Shown here: piece after piece, positions 7,951 through 16,500 of the stretch
How positions within the stretch are numbered: position 1 is the stretch's first letter
Layout of the letters: each line of letters opens with the position of its first letter
Source: JANYCG01 sp031428695
GTDB taxonomy: Bacteria; Pseudomonadota; Gammaproteobacteria; Burkholderiales; Burkholderiaceae_C
NCBI GenBank assembly: GCA_031428695.1
Contig: JANOYE010000093.1
Location: 4,014 to 68,013 of the forward strand
Length of the DNA: 64,000 bases
Direction of reading: 5' to 3'
Position numbers and translations under genes: made by a program
Notes under the pieces: generated by a model
Databases searched by the model: none
Told to the model about the DNA's origin: nothing
The model's input: only the letters and a program-made list of their open reading frames with translations

Positions 7951-7998
7951 TGTACATCTGCCCTTACATCCACCTTTACATCCACCTTTACATCTCAG
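7951..7998. repeat. Four 12-bp tandem units upstream of the thiolase gene
   Basis: The leader of the thiolase gene holds four consecutive 12-base units with consensus TTTACATCCACC: 7951-7962, 7963-7974, 7975-7986 and 7987-7998. The middle two are near-identical and the outer two have drifted. The array runs into the ribosome site AGGAG at 7997-8001, 8 bases from the ATG at 8009. Copy number could alter leader structure or regulator binding. Confidence 0.75.
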
Positions 7999-8008
7999 GA
8001 GTATCCAA

Positions 8009-9190
8009 ATGAATGATCCCATCGTCATCGTCGGCGCAGCCCGCACCCCTATGGGCGCTTTTCAGGGAGATTTTTCCTCCCTGTCAGCCCATGATCTGGG
8101 CGGCGTGGCGATCAAGGCCGCTGTGGCCCGTGCTGGCATTTCGGCCGATGCCGTCAATGAAGTGCTGTTTGGCAATTGCCTGATGGCGGGCCAGGGCCAG
8201 GCGCCGGCCCGCCAGGCGGCCTTCAAAGGCGGTTTGCCCAACAGTGCGGGCGCTGTCACACTGTCCAAAATGTGCGGCTCAGGCATGAAGGCGGCCATGT
8301 TCGCACACGACATGTTGCTGGCCGGCACGCATGAGGTGATGGTGGCAGGTGGCATGGAGAGCATGACCAACGCGCCGCATTTGCTGCTCAAGGGCAGGAG
8401 CGGCATCCGCATCGGGCACGACCGCGTGATGGACCACATGATGCTCGACGGCTTGGAAGACGCTTACGAAGCAGGCCGCTCCATGGGCACGTTTGGCGAA
8501 GAATGCGCAGCCAAATACAACTTCACGCGCGAGCAACAAGACGCGTTTGCCACCGCGAGTGTGCAGCGCGCCCAGAAGGCGACCACGTCGGGCGCCTTCT
8601 CGGCAGAAATGGCCCCGGTCACAGTGAAGGGCCGTGCCGGCGACACGGTGATTTCGATTGACGAAGGCCCAGGCAAGATCAAGCTCGACAAAATTCCCGC
8701 TTTGAAGGCGGCGTTCAAAAAAGACGGCACCATCACGGCGGCCAGCAGCTCCAGCATCAATGATGGCGCGTCTGCGCTGGTGATGATGCGCGAATCGACC
8801 GCGAAGAAGTTCGGCTGCAAACCGCTGGCCAAAATTGTCGCCCATGCCATGCACGCACAAGAGCCCAACTGGTTCACCACGGCGCCGGTTGGTGCTGTTC
8901 AAAAGGTTTTGGCCAAAGCGGGCTGGAGCGTCAAAGACGTGCAGTTGTGGGAGGTGAACGAAGCCTTTGCCGTGGTGCCGATGGCGCTGATGAAGGAGTT
9001 GGGCGTCAGCCACGACATCGTCAACGTCAACGGCGGCGCTTGCGCGCTGGGGCACCCCATTGGCTCGAGCGGCTCGCGCATCATGGTGACGCTGATGTAT
9101 GCCATGCAGGCGCGCGGGCTCAAAAAAGGCGTGGCGACACTGTGCATTGGCGGCGGTGAGGGCACGGCCTTGGCGCTGGAGATGGTTTAA
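8009..9190 (+). CDS. Acetyl-CoA C-acetyltransferase (thiolase)
   Basis: 393 residues, the normal length of biosynthetic-type thiolases. The nucleophilic Cys is C89 in KMCGSGMKAA; NGGACALGHPIGSSGSR carries the active-site His, and CIGGGEGTAL the second Cys. It condenses or cleaves acetoacetyl-CoA and related 3-ketoacyl-CoAs. In the leucine pathway the acetoacetate made by HMG-CoA lyase, once activated, is cleaved by such an enzyme. A good AGGAG ribosome site precedes the ATG at 8009. The exact chain-length preference (AtoB, PhaA or BktB type) cannot be decided from sequence alone. Confidence 0.92.
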   Translation: MNDPIVIVGAARTPMGAFQGDFSSLSAHDLGGVAIKAAVARAGISADAVNEVLFGNCLMAGQGQAPARQAAFKGGLPNSAGAVTLSKMCGSGMKAAMFAHDMLLAGTHEVMVAGGMESMTNAPHLLLKGRSGIRIGHDRVMDHMMLDGLEDAYEAGRSMGTFGEECAAKYNFTREQQDAFATASVQRAQKATTSGAFSAEMAPVTVKGRAGDTVISIDEGPGKIKLDKIPALKAAFKKDGTITAASSSSINDGASALVMMRESTAKKFGCKPLAKIVAHAMHAQEPNWFTTAPVGAVQKVLAKAGWSVKDVQLWEVNEAFAVVPMALMKELGVSHDIVNVNGGACALGHPIGSSGSRIMVTLMYAMQARGLKKGVATLCIGGGEGTALALEMV

Positions 9191-9254
9191 ATGCTGAAAA
9201 TAATCGTGTATTATGAATATTTGTGTTTATTATGATTATTTTACGTTTTGATAA

Positions 9255-9296
9255 TCATCTAAATATATAGCAAATATTTAAATAAATACGTGACTT
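9255..9296 (+). repeat. 42-bp dispersed repeat, copy 2 (AT-rich intergene)
   Basis: TAGCAAATATTTAAATAAAT begins at 9268 and runs to CGTGACTT at 9296. This 29-base core differs at only three positions from the copy at 34118-34146. The 5' palindromic arm is weaker than in other copies. It sits in the 180-base gap between the thiolase and the next acyl-CoA dehydrogenase, a strikingly AT-rich stretch with no other recognisable feature. Confidence 0.7.
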
Positions 9297-9370
9297 AAAC
9301 CAGCTAATAGTGTATCTCTATATTTGAAAAATATTTATTTCATGCTTAAGCGCAAGCTTCGATCCATCCT

Positions 9371-10498
9371 GTGATCCTCTCCTCTGAACAAGAAATGGTT
9401 CGCGATGCCTTGCGCGAGTTTGCGCAAGCGGAGTTGTGGCCCAACGCTGCGCGCTGGAGCCACGAGCGGCACTTTCCAAGAGAAGCCCTGCGGGGCCTGG
9501 CCAAGCTGGGCGCCTACGGCATCTGTGTGCCGGAAGAGTTTGGCGGGGCGAACCTCGACTACCTTTCACTGGCCCTGGTGCTCGAAGAAATCGCGGCGGG
9601 CGATGGCGGCACCAGCACCATCATCAGCGTGACGAACTGCCCTGTGAACGCCATCCTGCTGAACTACGGCAGCGCCGAGCAGAAGAAAAAATGGCTGACG
9701 CCGCTTGCGCAAGGCAAGTTGCTCGGCGCGTTTTGCCTGACCGACCCGCACGTGGGCTCGGACGCCTCGTCCCTGAAAACCACGGCAGTGAAGGTGGGTG
9801 GCGACTATGTGATCAACGGCGTCAAGCAGTTCATCACCAGCGGTAAAAACGGCGACGTCGCCATCGTTATTGCAGTCACCGACAAAGGCGCAGGCAAAAA
9901 AGGCATGAGCGCCTTTTTGGCGCCCACCGATTCACCCGGTTACGTAGTGGCACGTCTTGAAGACAAGATGGGCCAGCACAGCAGCGACACGGCGCAGATC
10001 AATTTCGACAACTGCCACGTGCCCAGCGAGAATTTGATTGGTCAAGAGGGCGAGGGCTACAAAATTGCCTTGGGCGGCTTGGAAGGCGGGCGCATCGGCA
10101 TTGCCGCGCAAAGCGTTGGCATGGCGCGCAGCGCGCTCGACTGCGCCATTGCCTATGCCAAAGAGCGCACAAGTTTTGGCCAAAACATCTTCAGCCACCA
10201 GGCGGTGGGTTTTCGGCTCGCCGACTGCGCCACGCAGCTCGAAGCGGCGCGGCAACTGATCTGGCACGCCGCATCGCTGCGCGATGCTGGCAGGCCCTGC
10301 CTGAAAGAAGCCGCGATGGCCAAGCTTTTTGCCAGTGAAATGGCCGAGCGGGTAAGCAGCGCCGCGCTCCAGACGCTTGGCGGTTACGGGTATGTGAGCG
10401 ACTTTCCGGTCGAACGCATCTGCCGCGACGTGCGGGTGTGCCAGATTTACGAAGGCACCTCCGACATCCAGAAAATGATCATCCAACGCAGCCTTTGA
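9371..10498 (+). CDS. Short/medium-chain-type acyl-CoA dehydrogenase
   Basis: 375 residues from a GTG start at 9371 (reading ILSSEQEMVRDALREF). An upstream in-frame ATG is closed by a stop before the homology begins, and the next ATG (residue 10) would cut into the conserved first helix. E361 in CQIYEGTSDIQ is the catalytic base in the position used by short- and medium-chain enzymes. GGYGYVSDFPVERICRD is the usual C-terminal FAD-contact segment. It lies directly after the AT-rich repeat region and upstream of a diguanylate cyclase. Substrate is probably a short saturated or branched acyl-CoA, by context. Confidence 0.9.
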   Translation: MILSSEQEMVRDALREFAQAELWPNAARWSHERHFPREALRGLAKLGAYGICVPEEFGGANLDYLSLALVLEEIAAGDGGTSTIISVTNCPVNAILLNYGSAEQKKKWLTPLAQGKLLGAFCLTDPHVGSDASSLKTTAVKVGGDYVINGVKQFITSGKNGDVAIVIAVTDKGAGKKGMSAFLAPTDSPGYVVARLEDKMGQHSSDTAQINFDNCHVPSENLIGQEGEGYKIALGGLEGGRIGIAAQSVGMARSALDCAIAYAKERTSFGQNIFSHQAVGFRLADCATQLEAARQLIWHAASLRDAGRPCLKEAAMAKLFASEMAERVSSAALQTLGGYGYVSDFPVERICRDVRVCQIYEGTSDIQKMIIQRSL

Positions 10499-10528
10499 GT
10501 CCAAGTGCCCTCCCCAAGCGCCCTCCCC

Positions 10529-11800
10529 ATGACCCAGAAACTGACCGCCGAGCAGGTAATGAGCTTGTTGCACGAGAACCTGGGCGCCGCCGTCAGCATC
10601 ATGGATCGGGAGTTCAACCTCAGATACGTCAATGTCGGATTCGCGCAAGGCTTTGATGAAAACCCGCAGGCGCTGGTGGGCCGCAACATTCGAGACGTCT
10701 ACAGCGATTCCGACTTCGCCGAATTTTCGCCTCATCTGTACCGCGCCTTGTCCGGCGAAACAGTGAGTTACGAGCGGGTAGGGCGGCTGCGCCAGCGCCG
10801 CGCCATCTGGCGCACGGTGTCTTTGTCGCCCTGGCGGGATGCCGGGGGCGGCGTCGCCGGCATCGTCATGTCGTCGCTTGCTGTGCATGAGCTCATGGTT
10901 GCCACCGATTCGCTGCGCGCAGCCAATGAACGGCTGTCATCACACATGGACAACAGTCCGTTGACGGTATTTGAGTTCGATGCCGATTTGCGTGTCACGC
11001 GGGTCTCCAGCCGCGTGCAGGAGCTGCTGGGAATGCAGCCCTCGGAGGTTGTCGGGCACGGGTTGTGGGCGGTGGTGGGCCAAGAGCCGCAGTCCGAAGA
11101 CTTGAGGGCCGCGTTCGCCCGCTTGCAGAGCGGCGAAGAAACCAGCAACCGGGTCGTCTCAACACACCGCCGCGCCGATGGCGCCAAGGTATTTTGCGAA
11201 TGGTTCAATTCCGCCTTGATGGGGGTCGACGGACAGGTGAGCTCCTTGATGTGCCTGGTGGAAGACCGCACCCTGCGCGTGCTGGCCGAGTCGCAATTGC
11301 GCGTGCTGGCGATGACAGACCAACTCACCGGGTTGCCCAACCGCACGGCGTTCATCGAGAAGCTCAAAGGCTCGTTGACCCGTGCCGTGCGAAGCCGTCA
11401 GGCGGTGGTGCTGCTCTTCATCGACCTGGATGGATTCAAGAGCGTGAACGACAACTTCGGCCATGCCAGCGGCGACGAAGTGCTGCGCGAAGTGGCGCGG
11501 CGCCTTCAAAGCGCCATCCGGGACTCCGACGCAGTGTGCCGCATGGGGGGCGACGAATTCGTGGTGCTGCTCGACACCGAGGTGCAGGAGGCCACGGCCG
11601 AACGCATGTGCAAGCGCATCTTGGCCGTGCTGGGGCCGCCGTGTGTGTTCAGCAATGGGCAGGCTTATGTCGGCGCGTCGATTGGTGTGGCCAGGCAGCC
11701 GCCCTTGTTTGTTCAGCCGCATGAGCTGCTGCAACGGGCGGATGCTGCCATGTACGAGGCCAAGCGCGCGGGCAAAGGCAGGGTGAGTTTCGCCACTTGA
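10529..11800 (+). CDS. PAS-GGDEF diguanylate cyclase
   Basis: 423 residues from the ATG at 10529 (MTQKLTAEQVM); a GTG at 10505 would add eight residues. Two PAS-like sensory regions (about 10-120 and 140-260) precede a GGDEF domain. The active motif GGDEF is at 340-344, and an RxxD inhibitory site (R331, D334) lies exactly five residues before it, so product inhibition is expected. It makes cyclic di-GMP from two GTP. No transmembrane segment is visible, so sensing is cytoplasmic. Cyclic di-GMP commonly controls exopolysaccharide production, but a link with the XrtA locus in this window is only inference. Confidence 0.9.
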   Translation: MTQKLTAEQVMSLLHENLGAAVSIMDREFNLRYVNVGFAQGFDENPQALVGRNIRDVYSDSDFAEFSPHLYRALSGETVSYERVGRLRQRRAIWRTVSLSPWRDAGGGVAGIVMSSLAVHELMVATDSLRAANERLSSHMDNSPLTVFEFDADLRVTRVSSRVQELLGMQPSEVVGHGLWAVVGQEPQSEDLRAAFARLQSGEETSNRVVSTHRRADGAKVFCEWFNSALMGVDGQVSSLMCLVEDRTLRVLAESQLRVLAMTDQLTGLPNRTAFIEKLKGSLTRAVRSRQAVVLLFIDLDGFKSVNDNFGHASGDEVLREVARRLQSAIRDSDAVCRMGGDEFVVLLDTEVQEATAERMCKRILAVLGPPCVFSNGQAYVGASIGVARQPPLFVQPHELLQRADAAMYEAKRAGKGRVSFAT

Positions 11801-11897
11801 CGCCCGGCCAGGCGCAGTGGCATTCGCCGCGTGGCTGCAGGGCAAATAATCCAAACATTCACATAGTCATCTTTCAACCAGCCTTCAAGGAGCACAT

Positions 11898-12308
11898 ATG
11901 CCTATCACCAAGGGCTTCCGGCAATTCGTCGATGAAGCCATGAAAGAAGTCAAGACCTACTCGGTTGCGCAGGTGCAAGCGCGCCTGGGCCAGCCGGGTG
12001 TGCAGATCGTCGATATCCGCGATGTGCGTGAGTTGAACGACGGCACCATCGCGGGCGCATGCCACGCGCCGCGTTGCATGTTGGAGTTTTGGGTCGATCC
12101 AGACTCGCCCTATTTCAAGAAGATGTTCGCCGACGAAAGCAAAGAATTCATTCTGTTTTGCGGCGCTGGCTGGCGCAGCGCGCTGGCCGCGAAGACCTTG
12201 CAAGACATGGGCATGACCAATGTCGCGCATATTGGCGGTGGTTATGGCGATTGGGTCAAAGCCGGTGCACCGACTGAGACGCTGGCGCAGTACAAAGCCC
12301 GCAAATAG
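11898..12308 (+). CDS. Rhodanese-like sulfurtransferase
   Basis: 136 residues, a single rhodanese domain. C88 in FCGAGWRSALA is the catalytic cysteine of the CxxGxR loop; IVDIRDVRELNDGTIAGACH and HIGGGYGDWVKAG are the other conserved segments. Such proteins move sulfane sulfur or act as thiol transfer or sensing proteins in the cytoplasm. AGGAG at 11888-11892 is a good ribosome site. It ends 9 bases before the HAD phosphatase. Confidence 0.9.
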   Translation: MPITKGFRQFVDEAMKEVKTYSVAQVQARLGQPGVQIVDIRDVRELNDGTIAGACHAPRCMLEFWVDPDSPYFKKMFADESKEFILFCGAGWRSALAAKTLQDMGMTNVAHIGGGYGDWVKAGAPTETLAQYKARK

Positions 12309-12317
12309 GCGCGCCAC

Positions 12318-12986
12318 ATGACGAGGTTCCAGGCGGTTCTATTTGATTGCGACGGCGTGCTGGTGGACAGCGAGCCCATCACCAATGGCGTCTTGCGTGA
12401 AATGTTGGCCGAGCGCGGCTGGCACATCACCCAAGAAGAGTGCATGCGCACTTTTGTCGGCAAGGCATTGAAAGATGAAACGGCGCAGATCGAAAAACGC
12501 ACCGGCGCTGCCGTGTCCGCGGCGTGGCTTGCCGAATTTGCAGAGCGCCGAAATGCGGCGCTGATGCTGCGCGTTCTGGCGGTTCCGAACGTGGTTGACG
12601 CGGTGCGCCAGATCCACGCGGCTTACCCAGGGCGGATTGCCTGCGCATCAGGCGCCGACCGGCGCAAGGTCGAGTTGCAGCTGCGCAAAGTCGGGCTGTT
12701 TGACTGTTTTGAAGGCCGCATTTTCAGCGGTTATGAAACACCACGATCCAAACCTTTTCCGGATGTGTATTTAGCCGCCGCAGCGGCACTCGCTGTCGAT
12801 GCGGCCCATTGTGCGGTGGTGGAAGACACGGTGCCGGGCGTGACCGCCGGCGTCTCGGCCAAATCAACCGTGTTTGCCTATTCGCCGCCCAGCACGTTTC
12901 ATGTGAGCCCGCAGCAGTTGCGGCAGGCAGGCGCACATCACCACTTCGTGGACATGGCCCATTTGCCGCCGCTTTTGGTGGCGTGA
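12318..12986 (+). CDS. HAD-superfamily phosphatase (beta-phosphoglucomutase/Gph-like)
   Basis: 222 residues. The N-terminal LFDCDGVLVDSEP has the Asp nucleophile and second Asp of class IA HADs, followed by an alpha-helical cap (about 20-90). The later motifs are CASGADRRKVE (motif II), KPFPDVYLAAA (Lys motif III) and VVEDTVPGVTAG (motif IV). The normal role is hydrolysis of a small phosphorylated sugar or phosphoglycolate-like metabolite. It lies between the rhodanese and liuB; the substrate cannot be assigned. Confidence 0.88.
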   Translation: MTRFQAVLFDCDGVLVDSEPITNGVLREMLAERGWHITQEECMRTFVGKALKDETAQIEKRTGAAVSAAWLAEFAERRNAALMLRVLAVPNVVDAVRQIHAAYPGRIACASGADRRKVELQLRKVGLFDCFEGRIFSGYETPRSKPFPDVYLAAAAALAVDAAHCAVVEDTVPGVTAGVSAKSTVFAYSPPSTFHVSPQQLRQAGAHHHFVDMAHLPPLLVA

Positions 12987-13033
12987 TGGCCTGGCTGCGG
13001 AAAATTTAGAAGAAGAACACGGAGAATTTTCAA

Positions 13034-14656
13034 ATGGCGATTCTGGAAACCAAACTCAATGCGCGGTCTGCCGACTTTCTGGCCAATGCTGCTGCCATGC
13101 GCGCCGTGGTGGAAGACCTGAAAACAAAGATTGCGCAAACCGCTTTGGGCGGCGGCGACGCGGCCCGCGCCAAACACACGGCACGCGGCAAGTTGTTGCC
13201 ACGTGAGCGGGTGCAAATGCTGCTCGATCCCGGCACGCCGTTTCTGGAGTTTTCGCCCCTGGCGGCGATGAACATGTACCCCGACCGTGACGGCACTGAC
13301 AGCGCCCCGTGCGCGGGTGTGATCACCGGCCTTGGCCGCGTCAGCGGTGTCGATTGCCTGATTGTCTGCAACGACGCCACGGTGAAAGGCGGCACCTACT
13401 ACCCCATGACGGTGAAGAAACATTTGCGGGCGCAAGAGATCGCGCAGCAGAATAATTTGCCGTGCATCTATCTGGTTGATTCCGGTGGCGCGAATCTGCC
13501 GAACCAGGACGATGTCTTTCCTGACCGAGACCACTTTGGCCGTATCTTCTACAACCAGGCGAACCTCAGCGCGCAGGGCATCGGCCAGATCGCCGTGGTG
13601 ATGGGCTCCTGCACAGCAGGCGGCGCTTATGTGCCTGCGATGAGCGACGAAACCATCATCGTCAAAAACCAGGGCACGATTTTTCTGGGCGGCCCGCCCT
13701 TGGTGAAGGCGGCGATTGGCGAGATTGTGTCGGCGGAAGATTTGGGTGGCGGCGACGTGCACACGCGGTTGTCTGGCGTGGCAGACCACTTGGCGCAGAA
13801 CGACCCGCATGCATTGGCGTTGGCCCGGGCGGCTGTCAAGAATTTGAACAGAAACAAGGTTTCAAGTCTCGTAAAACAAGCGTCAATCGCTCCTAAATAT
13901 GTAGCGAAAGAAATTTACGGCGTCATCCCTGTTGACACCCGAAAACCGTACGACGTGCGCGAAATCATTGCTCGCATTGTTGATGGCTCCGAGTTTGATG
14001 AATTCAAAGCGCGTTTCGGCAGCACGCTGATCTGTGGCTTTGCCCGCATTGAAGGCATGCCCATTGGCATCGTTGCCAACAACGGCATTTTGTTCAGCGA
14101 ATCGGCGCAGAAAGGCGCGCACTTCATCGAGCTGTGTTGCCAGCGCAAGGTGCCGCTGTTGTTCCTGCAAAACATCACCGGTTTCATGGTCGGGCGCAAA
14201 TACGAGAACGAAGGCATTGCCCGCCATGGCGCGAAGATGGTCACCGCTGTGGCCACCGCGCAAGTGCCCAAATTCACCATCATCATTGGCGGCAGTTACG
14301 GGGCGGGCAACTACGGCATGTGCGGCCGCGCCTATTCGCCGCGCTTTTTGTGGATGTGGCCCAACGCGCGCATCTGCGTGATGGGCGGCGAGCAGGCCGC
14401 CAGCGTGTTGGCCACCGTGCGGCGCGACGGCATCGAGGCCAAAGGCGGAACCTGGAGTACCGATGAGGAGTTGAAATTCAAGCAGCCTATGCTCGACCAG
14501 TTCGCCCTCCAGTCGCATCCTTATTACGCCAGCGCCCGACTGTGGGACGATGGCGTGATCGACCCGGCGGACACGCGGCGCGTGTTGGGGCTGGCCTTGT
14601 CAGCATCGCTGAACGCCCCGATTCCAGATACTAAGTTCGGTGTGTTCCGGATGTGA
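13034..14656 (+). CDS. liuB: Methylcrotonyl-CoA carboxylase, carboxyltransferase (beta) subunit
   Basis: 540 residues, the family's usual length (about 535). It transfers carboxyl from biotin to 3-methylcrotonyl-CoA, forming 3-methylglutaconyl-CoA, together with the biotin subunit LiuD. RGKLLPRERV, GSCTAGGAYVPAMSDE, GGDVHTRLSGVADH and GGSYGAGNYGMCGRAYSPRF are characteristic of acyl-CoA carboxyltransferases of this class. Residues 277-291 are encoded by a copy of the 42-bp repeat, replacing the variable linker before IYGVIPVDTRKPYDVRE. GGAG at 13021-13024 is the ribosome site. It is followed closely by an acyl-CoA dehydrogenase. Confidence 0.95.
   Translation: MAILETKLNARSADFLANAAAMRAVVEDLKTKIAQTALGGGDAARAKHTARGKLLPRERVQMLLDPGTPFLEFSPLAAMNMYPDRDGTDSAPCAGVITGLGRVSGVDCLIVCNDATVKGGTYYPMTVKKHLRAQEIAQQNNLPCIYLVDSGGANLPNQDDVFPDRDHFGRIFYNQANLSAQGIGQIAVVMGSCTAGGAYVPAMSDETIIVKNQGTIFLGGPPLVKAAIGEIVSAEDLGGGDVHTRLSGVADHLAQNDPHALALARAAVKNLNRNKVSSLVKQASIAPKYVAKEIYGVIPVDTRKPYDVREIIARIVDGSEFDEFKARFGSTLICGFARIEGMPIGIVANNGILFSESAQKGAHFIELCCQRKVPLLFLQNITGFMVGRKYENEGIARHGAKMVTAVATAQVPKFTIIIGGSYGAGNYGMCGRAYSPRFLWMWPNARICVMGGEQAASVLATVRRDGIEAKGGTWSTDEELKFKQPMLDQFALQSHPYYASARLWDDGVIDPADTRRVLGLALSASLNAPIPDTKFGVFRM
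13864..13905 (-). repeat. 42-bp dispersed repeat, copy 3 (inside liuB)
   Basis: On the minus strand it reads GCTACATATTTAGGAGC, ending in TTTTACGAGACTT. In the liuB frame it is translated as about 14 residues (VKQASIAPKYVA in the middle). The end shares SSLVK with the residues encoded by the copy at the can terminus, because both copies lie in the same orientation and frame. Confidence 0.72.
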
Positions 14657-14668
14657 TGGCAAAGACAA

Positions 14669-15805
14669 ATGACTGACAATATTTTCATCACACCCGAGCA
14701 CGAGTTGCTTCGGGAGCAGATCGCCCGGTTCATCGCCCGCGAAGTGGAGCCACATGCCGCCGCCTGGGAAGAAGCCGGTTTCACGCCGCGCGAGGTTTTG
14801 CGCAAGATGGGCCAGGCTGGGCTATTTGGCCTGATGTACGAGGCGCAATATGGCGGGGGCGAGGCCGACGCGTTGGCCAACCTGGTGTTTGCCGAAGCGC
14901 TGTCGCAATCCACTTTCGGCGGCTTCATCATCACGGTGCTGGTGCACACGGACATGGCCAGCCCGCACCTGCACCATGCCGGCACGCCTGCGCAGAAGGC
15001 GCGTTATTTGCCAGGCGTCATCCGGGGCGACACCATCACAGCGGTCGGCATCACGGAGCCCGGCGCGGGTTCTGACGTGGCGGGCATGCGCACAACCGCG
15101 AAGCGCGATGGAGGCGACTGGGTGCTCAACGGCACCAAGATGTTCATCACCAACGGCGTGCATGCTGACCTGTATTTCGTCGCTGCCAAAACTGGCACGG
15201 CGCGGCATGACATGTCGATGTTCATCGTCGAAAAAGGCACACCCGGCTTTTCGGTGGGGCGGGCGCTGAACAAGACCGGCTGGCTGTCGTCCGACACCGC
15301 CGAGTTGGTGTTTGACAACAGCCGCATCCCTGCGGGCAATCTGCTTGGCGAAGAGGGCAAAGGCTTTTACTCGGTGATGAAAAACTTTCAGACCGAGCGC
15401 ATTGCGTTGGCGGCCATGGCGGTTGGCCACTGCACGCAGGCCCTCAAACTCACACTCGACTTTGTGCGCCAGCGCCAGGCTTTCGGCGCACCCTTGTGGG
15501 AGAAACAAACCATCCGCCAGCGCATTGCCATGTGCGACGCCAAGACGCGCTCCGCGCGGCAGTTCATGTACCACTGCGCTTGGGGCGTGACACAGGGGCG
15601 CGACATTGTGCAGGAGGTGTCGATGCTCAAGGCCTTGACAGGCGAGCTCGTCAACGAAGTGCTGCAAACCTGTCAGCAGTTTCATGGCGGCATGGGTTAC
15701 ATGCGTGAAAGCCCGATTGAGCGCCTGTGGCGCGACGCGCGGGTGCTGGCGATTGGCGGCGGCGCCACGGAAGTGATGTTGGAAGAGGTTGCGAAAAGAT
15801 ATTGA
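14669..15805 (+). CDS. Acyl-CoA dehydrogenase of the long-chain/IVD catalytic type
   Basis: 378 residues. At the position where short-chain enzymes carry Glu (YEGT) this protein has IGGGATEV, so the base is not there. Instead E243 in NFQTERIALAAMA matches the helix that holds the base in long-chain and isovaleryl-CoA dehydrogenases. This is a distinct type from the neighbouring dehydrogenase at 9371. It follows liuB by 12 bases and is probably in the same transcript. A branched or medium-chain acyl-CoA substrate is likely, possibly citronellyl- or methylbutyryl-type, but this is inference. Confidence 0.88.
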   Translation: MTDNIFITPEHELLREQIARFIAREVEPHAAAWEEAGFTPREVLRKMGQAGLFGLMYEAQYGGGEADALANLVFAEALSQSTFGGFIITVLVHTDMASPHLHHAGTPAQKARYLPGVIRGDTITAVGITEPGAGSDVAGMRTTAKRDGGDWVLNGTKMFITNGVHADLYFVAAKTGTARHDMSMFIVEKGTPGFSVGRALNKTGWLSSDTAELVFDNSRIPAGNLLGEEGKGFYSVMKNFQTERIALAAMAVGHCTQALKLTLDFVRQRQAFGAPLWEKQTIRQRIAMCDAKTRSARQFMYHCAWGVTQGRDIVQEVSMLKALTGELVNEVLQTCQQFHGGMGYMRESPIERLWRDARVLAIGGGATEVMLEEVAKRY

Positions 15806-15806
15806 G

Positions 15807-15834
15807 TGTGTACAATTAATAGTATTCATACACA
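15807..15834. promoter_or_regulatory. Inverted repeat upstream of vapB
   Basis: TGTGTA at 15807-15812 and TACACA at 15829-15834 are inverted arms 16 bases apart in an AT-rich leader that ends 17 bases before the vapB ATG. VapBC complexes usually repress their own promoter through such sites. Inferred only from position and symmetry. Confidence 0.4.
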
Positions 15835-15851
15835 TATTAAGATGATCCACC

Positions 15852-16091
15852 ATGCGAACCAACATCGTGATTGACGACAAACTCATGGCTTCGGCCATGA
15901 AAGCAGGCGCATTCAAAACCAAGAAAGACGCGGTTGAGGAAGGCTTGCGTTTGCTCGCCCGCCGCGCGGCCTACCAAAACCTCCGGGCTTTGCGGGGCAA
16001 GTTGCAGTGGAGCCTGGAGGGCGATTGGACGCAATCGCAAAACGTGGTTCAGCAAACGGGTCAGCCCGGGTTCTCAACCCCCGCAAGATGA
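15852..16091 (+). CDS. VapB-type antitoxin
   Basis: 79 residues. The N-terminus (MRTNIVIDDKLMASAMKAGA) is the ribbon-helix-helix style of DUF2191/VapB antitoxins, and the tail is the toxin-binding arm. It overlaps the PIN-domain toxin by 4 bases (ATGA), the common VapBC organisation. The pair sits inside the leucine degradation cluster, between an acyl-CoA dehydrogenase and the DUF4126 gene, and is likely an acquired module. Confidence 0.8.
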   Translation: MRTNIVIDDKLMASAMKAGAFKTKKDAVEEGLRLLARRAAYQNLRALRGKLQWSLEGDWTQSQNVVQQTGQPGFSTPAR

Positions 16092-16495
16092 TCACCGCCG
16101 ACAGCAGCGTCTGGATCGACTACTTCGGCGGCCGCGTCACGCCCGCCACTGGGCAACTCGACGTGGTGCTGGACGACTCCAGCCAGGATGTGGTGCTGTT
16201 GGACGTGGTGTTGATGGAAGTGCTGCGTGGTTTCCGTTTTGACCGCGAATGGAAAGTGGCCCGCGATGCCTTCGCTGCCGTGCCGATCTTGACCGCAGGC
16301 GGTGAAACCGTGGCCATGAAGGCGGCCAGCCTCTACCGCATGCTGCGCAGTGAAGGCTCGACGATTCGCTCTTCCATCGATCTGTTGGTGGGCACATGGT
16401 GCATCGAAAATGATTGTGGATTGATTCACAGCGACCGTGATTTCACGCCCATGGTGAACCACGGCTTGCAAGTTTGGAGCCATGAAGGCGCATAG
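16088..16495 (+). CDS. VapC-type PIN-domain ribonuclease toxin
   Basis: 135 residues from the ATG at 16088 (MITADSSVWIDYFGG), the start that fits both the PIN fold and the 4-base overlap with vapB. The acidic metal-binding residues are in place: D5, the Glu of LMEVLRG, the Asp of SSIDLLVG and the Asp in HSDRDF. PIN toxins cleave tRNA or rRNA. A longer reading from 16007 would only add sequence shared with vapB. Confidence 0.83.
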   Translation: MITADSSVWIDYFGGRVTPATGQLDVVLDDSSQDVVLLDVVLMEVLRGFRFDREWKVARDAFAAVPILTAGGETVAMKAASLYRMLRSEGSTIRSSIDLLVGTWCIENDCGLIHSDRDFTPMVNHGLQVWSHEGA

Positions 16496-16500
16496 TTGCC

